Assembly (NCBI GenBank): GCA_030148485.1
Contig: JASBTJ010000042.1
Coordinates: 51,963-115,962 of the forward strand
DNA length: 64,000 bases
Source: Gammaproteobacteria bacterium
Lineage (GTDB): Bacteria > Pseudomonadota > Gammaproteobacteria > Chromatiales > Chromatiaceae
Direction: 5' to 3'
A program made the translations under genes and the position numbers. The notes beneath the pieces are model-generated. The model was given only the letters and a program-made list of their open reading frames with translations, made no database searches and had not been told where the DNA came from. This document shows, piece after piece, positions 26,964 through 35,150 of this stretch; position 1 is the stretch's first letter, and every line of letters begins with the position of its first letter.

Positions 26964-27626
26964 TCACCCGAGTTGCCAGACCTGGCCGCGTCGGCTACCG
27001 CAATGGGTTGCCAGCAGGGCGCTGACCCGATCGGCCGCCGCCACCAGGTCGGCCATCGGTGTGTCGGCATGGCCCTGCACGATGAACACGCAGTCACGGC
27101 TGGCCTCACTCAGGCAGGTGTGCGCGGACTGGCGGTACTCAAGCCGGCACAGCACGCAATCGCTATCGTCCAGGTAGGCGTATTCGCCGGCCGGCACCGG
27201 CTTCTCCTCGTCACTGCCAAGCGGCAGGAAGGCCTCATCGCCGCGGGTGATGTCCAGGCGGACGCCGCCCTGCACCGCGGCCAGGTCGTGGGCGCCGATG
27301 GACAGCCCCGTGGTTAGCGACACCAGGTTGTAGATATCCACCGCCGGACCGACGCTGCCCAGTTCGCCACGGCGCTCGAACTGGCCGCGCAGCGCCATGG
27401 GCGACGGCGGGAACCGTTTCACCGACCGCCCCACCCGCTCGCGCAGGGAACCGTAGCCGGCAATGGTCGCATCGCGCGTCGGGTTCCGCGTCGCGGCCTG
27501 GGCGTAGCTGGCGCTGCGCAGCTCGGCCAGGAACGCGGGGTCGCCGCGGTTGTCCAGGGCGTGTTCATGCCAGGCGACCAGGCGCAGGCCCAAGGTAGCG
27601 GCAGGATCGGTGAGCTGGAACGACAT
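26964..27626 (-). CDS. Free-standing B3/B4 tRNA-editing-domain protein
   Basis: 220 residues resembling the B3/B4 domain of phenylalanyl-tRNA synthetase beta subunit (SVKRFPPSPMALRGQF, VDIYNLVSLTTGLSIGAHDL, GEYAYLDD). Stand-alone members are thought to deacylate mischarged tRNA or act on amino-acid-like compounds. It lies upstream of the cupin-tmm-tdm operon in the same orientation, separated by 222 bp with the sigma-54 promoter, so it is probably transcribed separately. A link to methylated amines is only positional. Confidence 0.78.
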   Translation of the reverse strand: MSFQLTDPAATLGLRLVAWHEHALDNRGDPAFLAELRSASYAQAATRNPTRDATIAGYGSLRERVGRSVKRFPPSPMALRGQFERRGELGSVGPAVDIYNLVSLTTGLSIGAHDLAAVQGGVRLDITRGDEAFLPLGSDEEKPVPAGEYAYLDDSDCVLCRLEYRQSAHTCLSEASRDCVFIVQGHADTPMADLVAAADRVSALLATHCGSRRGQVWQLG

Positions 27627-27719
27627 GGGAAGGCTCTTATCTTGCGGAATAAGGAATAAAGTAGAGTTTTACCCCGTTTCCACGGACGAGTTAAGAACGG
27701 CCCAAAATTTCTGATCCCG

Positions 27720-27896
27720 TTAGGCCAATCTTCGCCGCTTCCTGGGGTTGTCGGGTCGCTCGATGCAACAGGCCACGTCCGCCCCGCCTACATCCCGGGT
27801 ACGGTAGCGGCGATGATGCGCAGGTCGTTCCCCGAAAAGCGCGCGCAACCGATCCGCAAACGGGTCGCGTTTGGTGCTGGACGGTTGATCCGCCAT
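27720..27896 (-). CDS. Hypothetical 58-residue basic protein, or remnant
   Basis: ATG 27896 lies at the outer edge of the 145-bp repeat, so its start and upstream spacer resemble those of the frame opening at copy A. The peptide is Arg/His-rich and ends RKRRRLA; no family is recognised. It may be the truncated head of a longer lost gene, since the sequence before the B3/B4 gene is otherwise empty. Confidence 0.28.
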   Translation of the reverse strand: MADQPSSTKRDPFADRLRALFGERPAHHRRYRTRDVGGADVACCIERPDNPRKRRRLA

Positions 27897-28036
27897 GGTG
27901 TGATCCGTTGATGCGGTCGTGCTCTGGGCTATTAGGTTTGTGCTTGTCTAACGTCGCAAGACGGCTTGCGCCTTGGCGTCGCGTATTTCGATAACAAGCA
28001 GGATTCGGTCGATGATCTCGCAGGGTCCGTGCTGTT
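27892..28036. repeat. 145-bp dispersed repeat, copy B (partner at 2780-2923)
   Basis: Diverged copy of the unit at 2780-2923. On the minus strand it reads a C-terminal QQHGPCEIIDRILLVIEI text, a stop, a 33-36 nt spacer and GGATCACACCATGGC. It abuts the hipA remnant: readable HipA text (RPLFANL) ends a few codons before the repeat begins. Either the repeat inserted into hipA or a deletion joined the two. Confidence 0.7.
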
Positions 28037-28044
28037 GTTGGAGG

Positions 28045-28207
28045 TCCACTGCCTCCCAGGTTGGCGAACAGGGGGCGTGCCCGATCATCACCGAAGGCGT
28101 CGGCCTGCAGCCGAAACTGCCAAGGAGAGTGGCGCGGCGGAGTCAGCGGACAGCCATAACCGACCGACCCCATGGGTGCGCAGACGGACGTTGAGGCCGT
28201 CGCTCAT
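28045..28207 (-). pseudogene. HipA kinase toxin, N-terminal remnant
   Basis: ATG 28207 overlaps the hipB stop (ATGA), the normal hipBA coupling. MSDGLNVRLRTHGVGRLWLS is the HipA N-terminus. After a deletion and frame change the text continues as PWQFRLQADAFGDDRARPLFANLGG, which matches the HipA region leading to the FxNLLPEG motif, then stops at the repeat. The kinase domain is absent. Confidence 0.65.
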
Positions 28208-28420
28208 TCAGGGCGTCTCATCCCCGCTCCCGGGTATTCGAGTACCTGCAGCACCTTGCCCGCCGCCATGGTCGGCTTGCCGTTCTCCTGCGCCGAGACG
28301 AAGCGGATACCCACCCCGCACGACGAAGCGAAGTCGGCCTGGTTCGCGCCCTGGGCCTTGCGTTGTGCACGGACACACCGGCCGATATCTTCGGCGGATG
28401 CACAAGGGTCTTTTGCGCTG
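28204..28420 (-). pseudogene. HipB-like antitoxin (XRE helix-turn-helix), N-terminus degraded
   Basis: Readable from about 28420 to the stop at 28204: DIGRCVRAQRKAQGANQADF, then SCGVGIRFVSAQENGKPT, then KVLQVLEYPG. This is the HipB helix-turn-helix pattern (normally RxxRKxxGLTQxxLA...VGxRFxSxLENGKPT). No clear start codon precedes it, and several otherwise conserved Leu positions are changed, so it is probably not functional. Confidence 0.6.
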
Positions 28421-28638
28421 TCCGGTTTTGCTCCCCTCGATCAACCTCGACCCCGTCTTCCACGCGGCACGGGTGGCGTAAATGGCCGCGATACGCGGTA
28501 CGTGAGCGGCGCCGGGTTAAATACGACCCAGGATGACGTCACAGGTACTCGGTTCGCCCCTTGCAATCGAGCAGCGAACCAAAGGATTTCCCCCTGTCTA
28601 AGGGGGTATTCCCGGTTCAACACGCAAGGAGCCCTGCC

Positions 28639-29730
28639 ATGCCTTCTCTATTCGATCCCATCCAGATCGGCGACGTCCCTCTGGACAACCGCATCGTGAT
28701 GGCGCCGCTGACCCGCAGCCGCGCCGGGCAGGACCACAGCCCCACCGATTTGATGGTGGAGTACTACCGCCAACGCAGCAGCGCGGGGCTGATCATTTCC
28801 GAGGCGACCCAGATCAGCCCGATGGGCCAAGGTTATCTGAACACCCCGGGGATCTATCTACCGGAGCACGTCGCCGGCTGGCGTGCGGTCACCGAAGCGG
28901 TACATGCCGGTGGCGGGCGGATGTTCCTTCAGTTGTGGCATGTGGGGCGGATATCCCACACCTCCTTGCTGCCGGATGGGCAGGCGCCGGTGTCGTCGAG
29001 CAATCAACGTGCGGATGCCCAGGTGTACAACGCCGACGGGTTTGTGGCGACGTCCCAGCCGCGGGCCTTGGCCGACGATGAGCTTCCCGAGCTGATCGAC
29101 GACTATCGCCAGGCGGCCATCCGCGCCATGGCGGCGGGTTGCGACGGCGTGGAGGTGCATTCGGCCAACAACTATCTGCTGGAACAGTTTCTGCGCGACA
29201 GCGTGAATGACCGCAGCGGACCTTACGGCGGCAGCATCGCCAACCGCTGTCGACTGGTGGTGGAGGTAATGCAGGCCATTGCCGAAGCGGTCGGCCCTGG
29301 CCGGGTGGGTATCCGGCTCAGTCCGATGACCACCTTCAACGGCACCCCCACCGACAGCGACCCGCAAGCACTCTACGGAGAACTGTTGCGCCAACTCGCG
29401 CCCTTGGGACTGGCCTATGTCCATATGATTGAAGGCGAAACAGGCGGTGCGCGGGACGACACGCTCGATTACGCCGCACTGCGTGAAGCCTTCGGCGGCA
29501 CCTGGATGGTCAACAACGGCTATGACCGGGCGCTTGCCATGACTGCTGTCGAATCGGGCCGCGCCGATCTGGTGTGTTTCGGCCGGCCGTTCATCAGCAA
29601 TCCGGATCTGGTGCGGCGGCTGAAGGAAGACGCGCCCTTGAACGACCTGGACGCCGACACCTTGTATGGCGGCGGCGCCAAGGGCTACACCGACTACCCG
29701 ACGCTGCTGGAGCAGGAAGCGACCGCCTGA
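28639..29730 (+). CDS. Old yellow enzyme family alkene reductase
   Basis: FMN-dependent NAD(P)H reductase of the NemA/OYE group acting on activated alkenes, nitro compounds or nitrate esters. 363 residues from ATG 28639, with AAGGAG 8 bases upstream. TIM-barrel motifs: LDNRIVMAPLTRSRA, QLWHVGR, the paired substrate-binding His/Asn in EVHSANNYLLEQFL, the start of the active-site loop NDRSGPYGGS, and LVCFGRPFISNP near the C-terminus. Apparently monocistronic; the upstream 100 bp carries a possible sigma-54-like sequence treated separately. Confidence 0.9.
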   Translation: MPSLFDPIQIGDVPLDNRIVMAPLTRSRAGQDHSPTDLMVEYYRQRSSAGLIISEATQISPMGQGYLNTPGIYLPEHVAGWRAVTEAVHAGGGRMFLQLWHVGRISHTSLLPDGQAPVSSSNQRADAQVYNADGFVATSQPRALADDELPELIDDYRQAAIRAMAAGCDGVEVHSANNYLLEQFLRDSVNDRSGPYGGSIANRCRLVVEVMQAIAEAVGPGRVGIRLSPMTTFNGTPTDSDPQALYGELLRQLAPLGLAYVHMIEGETGGARDDTLDYAALREAFGGTWMVNNGYDRALAMTAVESGRADLVCFGRPFISNPDLVRRLKEDAPLNDLDADTLYGGGAKGYTDYPTLLEQEATA

Positions 29731-29889
29731 CGTGGCTGCCGCGAAAGGATCTCACAACGAACGGCCTTGTTTGGGCCGGGCACGCCCGCTGTACCGCGCA
29801 GCCCCGGGCAATCGCCGGCCATTGGGGATGATTTGTCGCGCCGGTTCCCCCGCTACGCCCCGAGCGACCAATCTACCCGAAGATCACCG

Positions 29890-30261
29890 CTAGTCGTCTG
29901 TGCCGGTTCCGGCACAGGCGGCGCTGCATCCTGAGCCGTCGTCCTCGACAGACGCAATCTGCTGGGTATGGCGCTGCCTCCAGGCGTTGAGCTCGCACAG
30001 GATCTCCAGCAGCTCGGTGTCGTGCAGGCAGTAATACACGTACGGCCCGCTGCGCTCCCCCTTCACCAGACAGGCCTCGCGCAGCGCGCGCAGATGGAAC
30101 GACACATTGGTTTGGGTCAGACCCGTGGCGTTGACGATGTCCGACACCGGCCGACATTCCAATCCCATGCTGCACAGGATACGAAGCCGGTTCGGCTCTG
30201 CCAGCACTTTCAGAAGGGGCGCCAGGACGTCGGCGGGGAGCTGTCGATAATTACTGCTCAT
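29890..30261 (-). CDS. ArsR/SmtB-family transcriptional repressor, Cys-rich
   Basis: 123 residues with a winged helix (LAEPNRLRIL, NVSFHLRALREACLV, YVYYCLHD). Seven cysteines (30, 36, 64, 78, 89, 112, 116) include a C-terminal CSAAC. C30 in RILC and C89 in LEILC sit roughly where the persulfide-sensing cysteines of SqrR/BigR lie, and the divergent neighbour is an ETHE1-like hydrolase. A sulfane-sulfur or metal(loid) sensor are both possible. The start codon overlaps the first of three direct repeats. Confidence 0.85.
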   Translation of the reverse strand: MSSNYRQLPADVLAPLLKVLAEPNRLRILCSMGLECRPVSDIVNATGLTQTNVSFHLRALREACLVKGERSGPYVYYCLHDTELLEILCELNAWRQRHTQQIASVEDDGSGCSAACAGTGTDD

Positions 30262-30295
30262 ATGCGTGTTGACTCATATGCGTGAATGCTCATAT
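30257..30295. promoter_or_regulatory. Three CTCATAT repeats at 16-bp spacing, ArsR operator
   Basis: CTCATATGCGTG at 30257-30268 and 30273-30284, then CTCATAT at 30289-30295. The overlapping ATATG...CATAT pairs form inverted repeats of the kind bound by ArsR dimers. The array covers the arsR start codon and lies 79 bp upstream of the divergent MBL gene, so it could control both. Confidence 0.65.
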
Positions 30296-30373
30296 CCTAA
30301 CGGCAACTGATGCGGACTGCCACCTCCACGTGCAGGCAGGACCCGCCAAACCGTTTGATTGAGGAGAGTATCA

Positions 30374-31111
30374 ATGTTCTTCAGACAGCTCGCCAGCAAA
30401 GACGCTTCGCTTTCTTATATGTTCGGTTGCGGCACCCTCGGCAAGGCCATCGCCGTCGACGTGGTCGCCGGTGACGAGGCCTGGTTCATGGACCAAGCCC
30501 GTGAACACGGCGTGACCATCACCCATGTCATCGATACCCACGTGCACGCGGACCATTATTCCGGTGGCCGCAAGCTGGCCGAGTTGTCCGGTGGCGTGTA
30601 CTGCCTGCACGAGAACGCCGCGGCCGAATTTCCGTTTCATGCGTTGAAGGACGGCGATGTCATCGATGTGGGCAATGTCAGCGTCGAGGTGCTGCACACC
30701 CCCGGCCACACCCTGGACAGTGTCAGCCTGGTGGTGGCGGACAACCGCCGGGCCAAGGCGCCCTGGTTCGTGCTCACCGGCGACACCTTGTTCGTCGGCA
30801 GCATCGGCCGCCCCGACCTGGCTGGTCGTGAAACCGAGATGGCCGGCATGCTGTTCGACACCCTGCACCAGCGCCTGCTGACCCTGCCGGACGATGTCGA
30901 GATCTTCCCGGGGCATCAGGCCGGCAGCGTCTGTGGCGCCGGCATCTCCGGCAAGCCGTCTTCCACCATCGGTTTTGAAAAGCGCAACAATCCATTGTTG
31001 CGCGAAACCGACAAGGCGGCCTTCGTCGCCGAACTGACCCGGGAGATCCCGCCCCGCCCCGCGGAAATGGACCGCATCGTCGCCGCCAACATCCGCGCGG
31101 ACGAGGGCTGA
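30374..31111 (+). CDS. MBL-fold hydrolase, persulfide dioxygenase (ETHE1)-like
   Basis: 245 residues from ATG 30374 (GAGGAG upstream). Metal motif THVHADH (H56, H58, D60, H61), HTPGHTLDSVSLV, LTGDTLFVGSIGRPDLAG and FPGHQAGSVCGAG are those of the ETHE1/Blh group, which oxidises glutathione persulfide or hydrolyses thioesters. No rhodanese domain. It starts an operon with the MFS gene 3 bp downstream and faces the ArsR gene. Confidence 0.84.
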   Translation: MFFRQLASKDASLSYMFGCGTLGKAIAVDVVAGDEAWFMDQAREHGVTITHVIDTHVHADHYSGGRKLAELSGGVYCLHENAAAEFPFHALKDGDVIDVGNVSVEVLHTPGHTLDSVSLVVADNRRAKAPWFVLTGDTLFVGSIGRPDLAGRETEMAGMLFDTLHQRLLTLPDDVEIFPGHQAGSVCGAGISGKPSSTIGFEKRNNPLLRETDKAAFVAELTREIPPRPAEMDRIVAANIRADEG

Positions 31112-31114
31112 GTC

Positions 31115-32422
31115 ATGCATACGGCTGTCAACGACCCGGTGCTGCGGCACGGGATGCGGGAAAACCGCGCCCAGTTTCTCCATCAGCTGTTCCAGGTGCT
31201 GTTGGTGGGTATGACCCTGGGCATGATGCGCACCGTGGTGCCGGCCTTGGCGGAATCGGAATTCGGCGTGCCGAAGGGCTCCTTCCTGTTGCTGATGGCC
31301 TTCGTGGTGGCCTTTGGCTTCGTCAAGGGCGCGATGAATTTCGTCGCCGGCCGCCTGTCCGAGCGCCACGGTCGTCGCAAGGTGCTGATCTGGGGTTGGC
31401 TGACCGCGGTACCGGTGCCGGTGATCGTCTATTTCGCACCCAGTTGGAGCTGGGTGGTGGCCGCCACGGTGCTGCTCGGCATCAACCAAGGGCTCACCTG
31501 GTCGATGACCCAGACCAGCAAGCTGGATCTGACACGGCCCGACCAACGCGGTTTGACCATCGGCCTGAACGAGTTCGCCGGCTATTTCGGCGTGGCCGCG
31601 GCCGGGGTGATCACCGGTTATCTGTCCACCGAACTCGATCCCCGCGTCGGACTGTTGATCTTCGGGGCCGTGGTGATCGCCGGTGCCATTGTCACCACCC
31701 TGGCCTGGGTGCATGAGTCGCTGCCCTGGGCCCATGCCGAGGCACGGGCCCATGCCGCCGGCACCACAACGGGACCGACACCACGCTACCCACGCGATTT
31801 CCCGGACGCGCCTTCCACCTGGCAGGTATTCGCCTTGATGAGCTGGCGTGATCGCCGCATGGCCGCCTTCAGTCAGGCCGGTCTGGTGGAAAAATTCGTC
31901 GACGCGCTGGTGTGGGTGTTCTACCCGGTCTATCTCTATCAGCAGGGTCTGTCGTTGCCGGACATCGGTTGGGTGGTGGGCATCTACGGCTTTGTCTGGG
32001 GTGGCTCGCAGTTCGTCACCGGTCGACTGTCGGATCTGATCGGTCGGCGCATACCCATCGTGCTCGGCATGTGGATCTGCGGCGGCGGGGTCGCCCTGAC
32101 CCTGCTGGACACCGGCGTGTTCTGGTGGTCGCTGTCCGCGGCGGTGACCGGCTTCGGCATGGCGCTGCTGTATCCGAACCTGAGCGCCGCGGTCGCCGAC
32201 ATCGCCCACCCTGGCTGGCGAGGGTCCGCCATCGGTATCTATCGGTTCTGGCGTGACCTCGGCTATGGCATCGGCGCCCTGGTGCTCGGGGTGGCGTCGC
32301 AACTGAGCGGCGACCTGACCACCGGCTTCTGGGTCACCGCGATCGCCATGGGCGTCTCCGGGCTGTGGGTGCTGTTGGCCGCGGAGGAAACCCACCCGGG
32401 CATCAATCCCGCCACCGACTGA
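31115..32422 (+). CDS. MFS transporter
   Basis: 435-residue inner-membrane carrier with about twelve transmembrane helices. The loop 2-3 signature GRLSERHGRRKVL and its second-half counterpart GRLSDLIGRRIPIV are both present. It starts 3 bp after the MBL hydrolase stop, so the two are coexpressed under ArsR. Export of a sulfur- or metalloid-derived compound is a guess from context; substrate is unknown. Confidence 0.87.
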   Translation: MHTAVNDPVLRHGMRENRAQFLHQLFQVLLVGMTLGMMRTVVPALAESEFGVPKGSFLLLMAFVVAFGFVKGAMNFVAGRLSERHGRRKVLIWGWLTAVPVPVIVYFAPSWSWVVAATVLLGINQGLTWSMTQTSKLDLTRPDQRGLTIGLNEFAGYFGVAAAGVITGYLSTELDPRVGLLIFGAVVIAGAIVTTLAWVHESLPWAHAEARAHAAGTTTGPTPRYPRDFPDAPSTWQVFALMSWRDRRMAAFSQAGLVEKFVDALVWVFYPVYLYQQGLSLPDIGWVVGIYGFVWGGSQFVTGRLSDLIGRRIPIVLGMWICGGGVALTLLDTGVFWWSLSAAVTGFGMALLYPNLSAAVADIAHPGWRGSAIGIYRFWRDLGYGIGALVLGVASQLSGDLTTGFWVTAIAMGVSGLWVLLAAEETHPGINPATD

Positions 32423-32442
32423 CGCACCGTCGTGCATCAGAG

Positions 32443-32474
32443 GACAAAGGCCGCGTATAATCGCGGCCTTTGTC
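32443..32474 (+). promoter_or_regulatory. Perfect 13-bp inverted repeat with TATAAT as loop
   Basis: GACAAAGGCCGCG, TATAAT, CGCGGCCTTTGTC, then GTTTT. It lies 20 bp after the MFS stop and 16 bp before the hopJ start. It could terminate the upstream operon (GC-rich stem, short T-run) while presenting a perfect -10 hexamer for hopJ in its loop. No strong -35 is seen 17 bp upstream. Confidence 0.5.
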
Positions 32475-32489
32475 GTTTTGGAGTGTCCG

Positions 32490-32840
32490 ATGTCCCTGTC
32501 CGCCCTGCTCGATCAGATCCGCCTGCGGCCCGACCAGGTCCGATTCGGCGACGTGATGGACGCCATCGCCACCCATTACGACTACACCCCGACCCGCTTC
32601 CGCAACGGCGAGTTGACCAATCAGGCCGGGCAGAACGAAGGCTCGTGCAAACTGTTCGCCTTTGCGCAACTGCACGGCTTGAGCAAGGACGAGACCCTGG
32701 CCTGCTTCGGCGACTACTACCGGATCGAGGTACTCGGCGAGCCGGACGGCAGCAACCACGGCAATATCCGCAACTTCATCACCACCGGCTGGGACGGCAT
32801 CGCCTTCGATGTTGCGCCGCTCTCCGCCAAGCCGGTCTGA
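32490..32840 (+). CDS. HopJ-type protein
   Basis: 116 residues from ATG 32490. Sequence such as RFGDVMDAIATHYDYTPTRFRNG, NEGSCKLFAFAQLHGLS and FGDYYR is typical of the HopJ family (named after a Pseudomonas syringae effector but widespread in environmental gammaproteobacteria). No type III secretion genes are near. Role unknown; probably cytoplasmic. Confidence 0.85.
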   Translation: MSLSALLDQIRLRPDQVRFGDVMDAIATHYDYTPTRFRNGELTNQAGQNEGSCKLFAFAQLHGLSKDETLACFGDYYRIEVLGEPDGSNHGNIRNFITTGWDGIAFDVAPLSAKPV

Positions 32841-32865
32841 CTCACCCCCTGTAGGAATAGCACCC

Positions 32866-33252
32866 ATGAAGTGGCTGATCCGAAGCTTTTTCAAACTCGT
32901 GCGACTGCTGCTGGCACCGGTGATGATCGCCTATGAATGGCTGACCCGGCCCAAGGGCACCGAACGCAGCCCGGAGGCCCAAGCGGCATTGGACGACACC
33001 ACCGCCGCCCTGACCCTGTACGAGTTTCGTACCTGTCCGTTTTGCATCAAGGTGCGCCATCGCATCGCCCGCCACTCGCTGCGGATCCGGCGCCGCAACG
33101 CCCAGCACGATCCCGTCGCACGCCAGGACCTGCTCGACGGCGGCGGCCAGGTGAAGGTGCCCTGCCTGCAGATCGTCGCCGCCGACGGCAGCAGCACCTG
33201 GTTGTACGAGTCCGATGCCATCAACGCCTACCTGGATACCCTGGCGAACTGA
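32866..33252 (+). CDS. Glutaredoxin/GST N-terminal-domain protein with membrane anchor
   Basis: 128 residues from ATG 32866. An N-terminal hydrophobic stretch (about 9-24) suggests a membrane anchor. It is followed by a thioredoxin-fold domain with active site CPFC near residue 58, KVPCLQI (cis-Pro) and the glutathione-binding ESDAINAYL. It probably reduces disulfides or glutathionylated targets at the membrane. 25 bp after hopJ, likely cotranscribed. Confidence 0.8.
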   Translation: MKWLIRSFFKLVRLLLAPVMIAYEWLTRPKGTERSPEAQAALDDTTAALTLYEFRTCPFCIKVRHRIARHSLRIRRRNAQHDPVARQDLLDGGGQVKVPCLQIVAADGSSTWLYESDAINAYLDTLAN

Positions 33253-33420
33253 CCGCCATATATGCACCATTACGGTGCATACCACCCTGGATTCGCGTCC
33301 GACCTGAACGCCACCCCGACCACGCCGCTTGCGCTGAGGGCGGAATCGCTTTCCGGCATGCTCCTTGCTGTCCAGTACCGCAACGTCTTGCGACGCTGTT
33401 GTGTGAAGGAGCACAGTGCT

Positions 33421-34248
33421 ATGCCTACCAAATGCCTGTTTCCCGCTGCCGGTTACGGCACGCGTTTTCTGCCCGCCACCAAGGCCATGCCCAAGGAAGT
33501 CCTGCCGGTGGTGGATAAACCACTGATCCAATACGGCGTCGAGGAAGCGCTCGATGCCGGCATGCGCCATATCAGTATCATCACCGGTCGCGGCAAACGC
33601 GCCATCGAAGACCATTTCGACACCAGCTACGAGCTGGAAGACCAGATCGAGGGCACCAGCAAGGAGGATCGACTGGCCGATATCCGCCGGCTGATCGACG
33701 AGTGCACCTTTTCGTACACCCGCCAGGTAACCATGGGCGGCCTCGGCCATGCCATTCTCACCGGCGAGATCCTGGTGGGACACGAACCCTTCGGCGTGAT
33801 CCTGGCGGACGACCTGTGCATCGGCGAAACCGACAGCGTGATGCAGCAGCTGATCGCCGTGTACCGTAAGTACCGCTGTAGCGTGGTTGCCGTCGAGGCG
33901 GTCGATCCGGACCAGGTCCACAAATACGGCGTGATCGACGGACGCCAGTTGGACGCCAACATCTTCACCATCGACAGCATGGTGGAAAAGCCGCCCGCCG
34001 ACGAAGCGCCCAGCAATCTGGCGATCATCGGCCGCTACATACTCACCCCGGACATCTTCGATATCCTGCGTCGCACTCCCCCGGGAAAGAACGGCGAGCT
34101 GCAGATCACGGATGCGCTACAGATCCAGGCCCGCGAAGGCATGGTGTTGGCCTGTCAGTTCAAGGGGCGCCGCTTCGACTGCGGTAGTGTTGACGGCTTT
34201 GTCGAGGCCACCAACCACTTCTACAACCTGCGCCGGGAAAAACAGTGA
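33421..34248 (+). CDS. galU: UTP-glucose-1-phosphate uridylyltransferase
   Basis: Makes UDP-glucose. 275 residues from ATG 33421 with GAAGGAG upstream. Nucleotidyltransferase signature AAGYGTRFLPATKAMPKEVLP at the N-terminus, then GLGHAILTG, LADDLC and GRYILTPDIFDIL. First gene of a three-gene operon with the phosphatase and glucosyl-3-phosphoglycerate synthase; it probably supplies the sugar nucleotide for the solute. Confidence 0.95.
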   Translation: MPTKCLFPAAGYGTRFLPATKAMPKEVLPVVDKPLIQYGVEEALDAGMRHISIITGRGKRAIEDHFDTSYELEDQIEGTSKEDRLADIRRLIDECTFSYTRQVTMGGLGHAILTGEILVGHEPFGVILADDLCIGETDSVMQQLIAVYRKYRCSVVAVEAVDPDQVHKYGVIDGRQLDANIFTIDSMVEKPPADEAPSNLAIIGRYILTPDIFDILRRTPPGKNGELQITDALQIQAREGMVLACQFKGRRFDCGSVDGFVEATNHFYNLRREKQ

Positions 34249-35147
34249 ACAGCCAGCCGCATCCCGGCAGGCCGACGCCGTTCCACCCGCCGGCCCTACC
34301 GCTACTGGTGTTCACGGATCTGGACGGGACCCTGCTTGACCACGACAGCTACGACTACACCCCGGCACTACCGGCCCTGTCTCGCCTGGCGTCACTGCAA
34401 GTCCCGCTGATCCCGACCACATCCAAGACCCTGGCGGAGGTCAGCGAGTTGCAGGCAAAGCTGCGTAACCCGCATCCCTGCATCATCGAAAACGGCGGCG
34501 CCTTGTGTATTCCGCACGGCTATTTCGATCACCTCGCGGCGGACCCACAAGCGCATACGGATACCTCGCCGTATCAGGTGCTGCACCTGACACCCTCGTA
34601 CAGCCGGATACTGCATACCCTGCATTCGTTGCGGTCGCTCTATCACTGGCAGTTCACCGGGTTTGCGGACATGAGCGTCGAGCAGGTGGTGGCGCAGACC
34701 GGACTGTCCCGGGTCGCCGCCGCGCGAGCCCGGCAACGACTGTGCAGCGAACCGATGATCTGGCAGGACAGCGACGAGGCGCTGCAGAGCTTTGAGATGC
34801 AACTCGAACGTCATGGCCTGTCGTTGACCCGTGGCGGACGGTTCTGGCACGTGATGGGCGACACCAGCAAAGGCGTGGCGCTGAGCATGTTGCGCGATCA
34901 CTACCGCCAAGCCGGGCTGACCGACATCACCAGCGTCGCCTGTGGCGACAGCCCCAACGATATCGCCATGCTGGAAGCAGCCGATATCGCGGTGGTGATA
35001 CGCCGGCCCGACGGACAACATCTGGACGTGCAGGGTGCGACCCGCACCATCGTCACCGACGACGCCGGCCCCGAGGGCTGGAACCACGCCATAGAAGCGC
35101 TGCTGGACAGCCTGGCAACGTCTACCCATTCTTCAACGGAAGCCTGA
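34245..35147 (+). CDS. HAD-IIB phosphatase for glucosyl-/mannosyl-3-phosphoglycerate
   Basis: 300 residues, GTG start overlapping the galU stop. HAD motifs: FTDLDGTLLDHD (motif I), TTSKT (motif II), Lys in TSKGVAL and GDSPNDIAML (motif IV). It matches the mannosyl-3-phosphoglycerate phosphatase family; next to GpgS it should remove phosphate from glucosyl-3-phosphoglycerate to give glucosylglycerate. Sugar preference cannot be read from sequence. Confidence 0.85.
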   Translation: MNSQPHPGRPTPFHPPALPLLVFTDLDGTLLDHDSYDYTPALPALSRLASLQVPLIPTTSKTLAEVSELQAKLRNPHPCIIENGGALCIPHGYFDHLAADPQAHTDTSPYQVLHLTPSYSRILHTLHSLRSLYHWQFTGFADMSVEQVVAQTGLSRVAAARARQRLCSEPMIWQDSDEALQSFEMQLERHGLSLTRGGRFWHVMGDTSKGVALSMLRDHYRQAGLTDITSVACGDSPNDIAMLEAADIAVVIRRPDGQHLDVQGATRTIVTDDAGPEGWNHAIEALLDSLATSTHSSTEA

Positions 35148-35150
35148 CCC

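Noticed and set aside
28550..28565. Sigma-54-like CGGTTCGCCCCTTGCA upstream of the old yellow enzyme gene
   Set aside because: GG/GC spacing is right, but the -24 box matches poorly (CGGTTC); in GC-rich DNA this is expected by chance.
30371..32437. 688-codon minus-strand frame opposite the MBL and MFS genes
   Set aside because: Antisense shadow; spans two well-supported genes and has low-complexity His/Gln/Gly content.
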